Position numbers and translations under genes: made by a program. DNA of 64,000 bases from Lycorma delicatula (lineage: Eukaryota > Arthropoda > Insecta > Hemiptera > Fulgoridae), in contig NC_134455.1 of assembly GCF_047948215.1 (NCBI RefSeq), positions 167,382,575-167,446,574 of the forward strand, given 5' to 3'. The notes under the pieces are model-generated. The model saw only the letters and a program-made list of their open reading frames with translations. It did not search any database and was not told the origin of the DNA. This document shows positions 59,601 to 64,000 of this stretch, in pieces (the stretch's first letter is position 1; every line of letters begins with the position of its first letter).

Positions 59601-60591
59601 GTACTTACTCTTAATTGTTATTATTAGTGGCCAGAAAAGTCATACAATGCTTGCAAGATTTTATAAAGTGTTATTAAATACTCGACAACAAAATTTAACA
59701 AAGAGCCGAAAACGAAATATTACACATACAATTTTAAAAATGGTTTATAATCGTTTAATCCTTGTTTAAATTAAAGTAAACCGTTTATACTAGAATTATG
59801 CTGTTGTAAAATATCACATTCTTTTTTTCAGGTAATCATACTTACAGATAAGTAGATATTTAAGTGGCATTTGCTTTACACGCCATGTTTTCCCAAAAAT
59901 TCAGTTAAAGTGACTGAAAAAAGATTGCGTTTCGGTGAAAATACATAAAAAAATTAAAGACATGATTTGTTTATGTCCTATTTTTATTTTTTTTTTCAAC
60001 AAACTATTTTTTTTATTATTATTAATTCTCTTAACGGTGTTAAGTAGTCGAAAAATAAAAGAGGTCTTCTTGTTTTTCGAGGAGGAAGAACTATCATCAA
60101 AAATACCATTTCAATATCGCATTTGAAACACACCGGCGATAAAACATAACTTTAAAACGGAAAATCTTTAAAATTTTCGAGAATCGAATACCTAAAGTTA
60201 CTTAAGAAATTAGAATGAAAAGAGTTCAAAAAAACTCCAACGTATGAAGTAAAACAGCTATTTCCAGTGCAGTAAAACGAAATAAGAAAAAAGCGTAGAA
60301 CAGAAACCTCATAAAATGTCTCCTTACAGATTTATTTCTGTAAAAGAAAGCGATATTCACCATCTAGCGTTAGCTTACAGTTATTTATTTTTGTTTTTAT
60401 TTCGAGATTATACCGCATCACAACAGGCAGCCCGATGAAACTACACTCTAAGTATATATCATTCTGACGATCCTGATATACTGTTATGAATAGCTGTGAT
60501 TTAATGATATTATCCCAGCTAAAATTTCACTTGAAGAGAAAACCTGTTGGTGATTTTTTTAGAAGTCACAAAATTAAAAGAATGGAAAGTA
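59601..60591. other. AT-rich gene-free stretch
   Basis: No gene or motif recognised. A 63-codon frame at 59935-60126 is a poly-T shadow. Confidence 0.45.
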
Positions 60592-60650
60592 AAAATCTGA
60601 TGTGGGCACCACATGACTTCCTTGTGCACCTATTAAATTACATATACATA
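60592..60650 (-). repeat. Family A right-end fragment, copy A5
   Basis: On the minus strand: tatatgtaatttaataggtg, then cacaaggaagtcatgtggtg, then cccacatcagattttt. This matches the right end of A2 and A3 only. Confidence 0.7.
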
Positions 60651-60900
60651 TATTTGCTGCGGTACATTAAAACTTATTTCATTTGAAAGCGAGATACGAT
60701 CCTCCAATTCTTTAATGAAGTGGATAGTTACACAATTGCTGAAATATTAGTTTTTATTATTATCAGATAATTCACATTTATTAATCCAATAATCTTACAT
60801 GAAATATTATTCGTATTACCAGATCAGTATTATTTGTATCTTCGTGAGTTCCTGATTAACAAAAGTTTCAGATTTCTGGTGTGTCGTATAAATAAAAGTG

Positions 60901-61810
60901 TTTTTTTTCTTACGTTGAAGGAGGGAAAATCTGCTACCAGACGCCTAGAAGCCCGTACTACTGGGTGTGTGGGGTTGGGGTTTTCCGCCTGGACGAGGAC
61001 CCACTAAAAACCTTCCCTCCCTTCAAACACGTGGTGTTGAAAACACCGTGAGGTATGCCGTCATCACCACGCGTGTCTTTTGGGAACTCCCGGCATCATC
61101 CTCAGGTAACAGCTTTCAGCGTCCCCCGGGGGTACCCAGCAGTGGCAATCCTGTTGGATCCCCGCTGCCCACCCATGGAGGCTAGTCTTCCACCATCACC
61201 TTCGGGCTTACTTCCTGCTCTCAGTTACGATCTTCTTCTTCCATTTTCTTGGTTAACACTCTCCTAAACCAACTACCACCCCTCTTCCGAACCGAGCTTA
61301 ATAACTATAATCTCCTCTTGGGGTAACTCTGTCTGAAATGGGTACTCCGACCTCCATCTAGTACATCTTAGAAAAGTATGAACCATGTCGTCGCCTTTCT
61401 CACAGTACTGGCACATCGGGTCTCCCTCCTTCCCCTGACTTGGAGGTAGACATTGAATGATCAATGGCCCGTCAGCGCCGTCCAAAAGTCCACCTCCCCG
61501 TGCCCACTTTTTAACCGGGTTCTGATTCACGGAATTCAGCGATGCGTTCATCTACCCGTGCGATCTCCATTCCATCTCTCTTGACGTCTTCCCACCAGCT
61601 CATTTTTGGCCACGTTGGATCTTTGCCTAGATACCTGGCCAGCAACTCCTCTGCCATAAAATGTAATGGAGACATACCGGTGATGACCAGCAGTGCCCCC
61701 AGCGACATCATAAGAACCAAAACCCCCGTAGCGCCAGTCGCCGATAAATACTGTGTACACGAGCTCTGTTACGCTTAACCTTGATCCAAATCGGCGCTGT
61801 GCACAAGATG
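60901..61810 (-). mobile_element. R1-like retrotransposon 3' portion, element VII
   Basis: Minus strand ORF2 C-terminus followed by a 3' UTR and poly(A) (T8 at 60901-60908 on the plus strand). The 3' UTR contains ggtttttagtgggtcctcg, a typical R1-type 3'-UTR motif. The upstream end at about 61810 is a 5' truncation. It is separate from elements I-III, whose 3' ends have no poly(A). Confidence 0.75.
61273..61800 (-). pseudogene. R1-like ORF2 C-terminus with zinc finger (element VII)
   Basis: Going down the minus strand: WIKVKRNRARVHSIYRRLAL (about 61735-61795), LGALLVITGMSPLHFMAEEL (about 61640-61705), LARYLGKDPTWPKMSWWEDV, RDGMEIARVDERIAEF, then in another frame CQYCEKGDDMVHTFLRCTRW (about 61360-61420, CX2CX7HX4C) and IVIKLGSEEGW. 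This is the normal order past the RT thumb. One frameshift lies near 61510-61550. Catalytic motifs are not included. Confidence 0.75.
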
Positions 61811-61960
61811 GCCGAAACTACAGTAGAAGCAATTAATTAATAATTATTCTCTTGGAGGTCCGAGGTCCTGTATACTGGTTACAAATGTTAATTTCGACCT
61901 CACGATGTAAAATATTTAGTTTTTATTATTGTATTATTTGGTGAATAATCAAAAATTAAA
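61811..61960. other. Short non-coding interval
   Basis: Nothing recognised between element VII and the following Lys/Glu-rich decayed frame. Confidence 0.4.
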
Positions 61961-62393
61961 ATGAAACAATCATACAGGGAAAAAAGATAACATGAAGAAA
62001 TATATCTCAAAAAACGACAAGAAGATGAATATGAACAGGAATAAAATGCTAAGAACAAGGGAAAAATAAAAAGATTAAAAGATGATGATAAATATAAAGA
62101 GAAAGATAATTTGAAAACTAGAGAACATGTACACAAATTAAGATCATAAGAATTATATCAAACCAAAGAGCGATTAAATGGCCGACAACAAAAAACAAAT
62201 AAACGATCAACCGCTGCTTAGGGAGAATATTGTCCTACAACATCAGAGGAATAATGAACTGAAACATAAGAATTTTTTGCAATTTATTAAAGATCAGGCA
62301 TGTCTGCCTCAGTGTATATGTTGTTCTTGTGAGGGTCTATTTTTCAGTCACTCTGTAGCTAACTTTATGCAAATAAAATTAAACAGAAATTAA
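61961..62393 (+). pseudogene. Possible Helitron-type protein N-terminal fragment
   Basis: A decayed charged region (DDKYKEKDNLKTREHVHK, ELYQTKERLNGRQQKTNKR) is followed by FLQFIKDQACLPQCICCSCE and GLFFSHSV. This pattern (..FL..IK..P...C.CC..LFF..SV) occurs just before the Helitron-like domain of many insect Helitron Rep/helicase proteins. Only the N-terminal piece is present; no Rep HUH motif or helicase is visible. A charged low-complexity protein of other origin is the alternative. Confidence 0.45.
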
Positions 62394-62700
62394 CCTAGAA
62401 AATCCAAAAATAATACGAATCTAAATTATAATTTTCAATTAATATTAAATATATAATCAGATGTTTCACCAAATATATTACATATACACATATGTAATAA
62501 TGTCTATCAAATTACATATACACATTTTTAAAGTACTTTTATTTATTTTTAAAAGTACAAATTTATTTCACTAATAACTTCTGATTTTTTTCATATTTTT
62601 TATTTTTATTATTGAATAATTATTATTTATTTTAAAAATGTTTGTTAGAATCACGGGTTAAAAATTATTAGTAAATCAATAAATTAAAAAAAGTTAAAAA

Positions 62701-63193
62701 AAGGAGATGAAGTCCGATTGGAACCGATGTGCCTTTCCTTGTAAGATCCAAATATTTCATCGATTAAAATTTTATTCGGCTATAACATTGGAACTAATGT
62801 AAATAAGTACCACTTATGATATATCGTTGAAAATCTCTCAATGACGGCTTATTTCTGCCAAAATCCAAAGTTAAGGAAAAGTCCAAAATCCAAATTATTT
62901 GGGATTGTGAGCTTTTTTGGACACTTTTGGTTCAGGCGATTCCATTCAAAAGGGGAGGTGCACAACTAGATGTTACAACAGTCCTGAATCCAAAATTTTA
63001 ACATCCTACGGCTAATCCTTTTTTAGTTATGCGAGATATGTACGTACGTACATACACACATACGCACGTATAGACGTCACGCCGAAACTAGTCAAAATGG
63101 ATTCAGGGATGGTAAAAAAGGATATTTCTGTTGAAATTTGAAAACCAAAATTTTTCGCTATCACAATACTTCCTTTACATCGTACAAGGAAGT
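62701..63193 (-). repeat. Dispersed repeat family A, copy A4 (right end missing)
   Basis: Reversed relative to A2 and A3. On the minus strand it starts acttccttgtacg (63181-63193 on the plus strand), continues with 'gatttcaa', 'cgtgacgtctatacgtgcg', 'ctagttgtgcacctcccctt' and ends at 'cttcatctcctttttt' near 62701. It lacks the right inverted repeat. It stops at the same internal point as the partial unit at 56717-56794. Confidence 0.75.
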
Positions 63194-64000
63194 AAAAAAC
63201 AGATGGTATTAACAGATTTGAACCGAAATGTTTCAGTAAGGGTGCATACTTATAAAGCTCAATGTTATTTGGATGTGAAGTGTGTGAGTTTTGACATTCT
63301 TGATCATTGTAAAGTTACAAAATTATTATTTATTGAAAAATAAAGTAGAACTGTCAATAATCACAGACGTTTAGTTTATTAAGTACAACCGTTTTGTTCA
63401 ACAGTAACGTTATCGTTAAAAATGTTATATTAATCGGATGCTCTAAAAGTAAGAAAATAGACTTGAATTCTTTTCGAAATCAAGTTTAATTTAATTCAAA
63501 ATAAGCAATTTTCCTTTTTCCTAAAAGATGTAAAATTTAATCTGTTGACTCTCCAACGATTCATAGTTAAAAAGAAACATTTTGTTGAGTAAGAAAGCAG
63601 ATTTGACAAATATTTGAATACCTAAAACTACTCGCGACAGTTAAAAAAAAAATTAAATGTGCAATTGTGTGAAAAAACGATAATTATGTTAACTTTACCA
63701 TATGTGATTAATATAATTAATGCGTAATATATACAGTATAAACATATTATATCCACTCCCTAATATTTGACGAAATATATTTATGCTAACTTGGGATGAA
63801 AAACAGCTGTCTTTTCTCATCTGTATTATTTGCAAATGGTATTAGTGAACAACATAGACGTAAGAAACTATCCGCACAGGAAAGTGTGTAGTATTCCAGG
63901 AAATTAATTCTTACCTAGGTTTCGTTCCTATTTAATTCGACAATCTTATTATTCTAATGTCAGGAAGTGAAGAACAAGGATCTGATAGCAGATGAAACAC
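63194..64000. other. AT-rich gene-free stretch
   Basis: No coding or repeat signal recognised to the end of the window. Confidence 0.5.

Noticed and set aside
59935..60126. 63-codon plus-strand frame with a poly-Phe/Leu segment resembling a membrane helix
   Set aside because: The hydrophobic run is produced by T tracts; no flanking motif supports a gene.

Overview
This window reads as AT-rich eukaryotic, probably insect, repeat-dominated DNA. The supporting signs are long A/T tracts and microsatellites, several broken R1-like non-LTR retrotransposons, tRNA-derived SINEs, a ZBED/BED-finger hAT transposase relic, an IS630/Tc1-mariner-type transposase relic and a Helitron-like scrap. A hemipteran source is only a guess from the general look of the SINEs and short repeats. 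I found no intact host gene, rRNA, tRNA gene or CRISPR array. No open reading frame looks like a functional full-length protein. Conceptual translations often begin at non-ATG codons and switch frame, as expected for dead transposons.

Layout, left to right. 1-4.9 kb: AT-rich DNA with a tRNA-derived SINE (1.47-1.73 kb) and a dispersed repeat, here called family B, that is interrupted by a GC-rich retroposon-like insert. 4.9-8.24 kb: R1-like element I on the minus strand, followed by two minus-strand SINE pieces (8.25-8.96 kb). 9-17 kb: mostly plain AT-rich DNA with a family A copy (13.24 kb) and an RTE-like reverse-transcriptase tail (15.75-16.33 kb, minus). 17.2-20.05 kb: R1-like element V (plus). 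21.5-22.6 kb: family C repeat in two tandem pieces. 23.56-26.95 kb: R1-like element VI (minus) with gag-like ORF1, endonuclease and C-terminal zinc finger, but with the reverse transcriptase deleted. 27.96-28.69 kb: family A copy. 30.05-32.03 kb: hAT relic. 36.0-36.6 kb: family D repeat.

40.1-40.3 kb: an isolated GC-rich island. 41.2-43.6 kb: two more R1-like 3' ends, an unexplained ORF and a probable DNA transposon with inverted ends. 46 kb: another RTE-like tail. 47.1 kb: a SINE. 47.76-49.1 kb: IS630/mariner relic. 50.1-54.05 kb: a retrotransposon with RT and RNase H (element IV), split by R1-like element II. 56.7-57.5 kb: family A in a partial tandem. 58.15-59.6 kb: the second family B copy, itself carrying extra sequence. 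60.6-64 kb: R1-like element VII, the Helitron-like fragment and an inverted family A copy.

No genes here work together as a pathway. The window records successive transposon insertion, nesting, internal deletion and decay. I looked for an undescribed system and did not find a coherent one. The items most worth a second look are the family A repeats with matching inverted ends, the retrotransposon whose reverse transcriptase was removed at a short direct repeat, the retrotransposon nested in another one, and the isolated GC-rich island near 40.2 kb.
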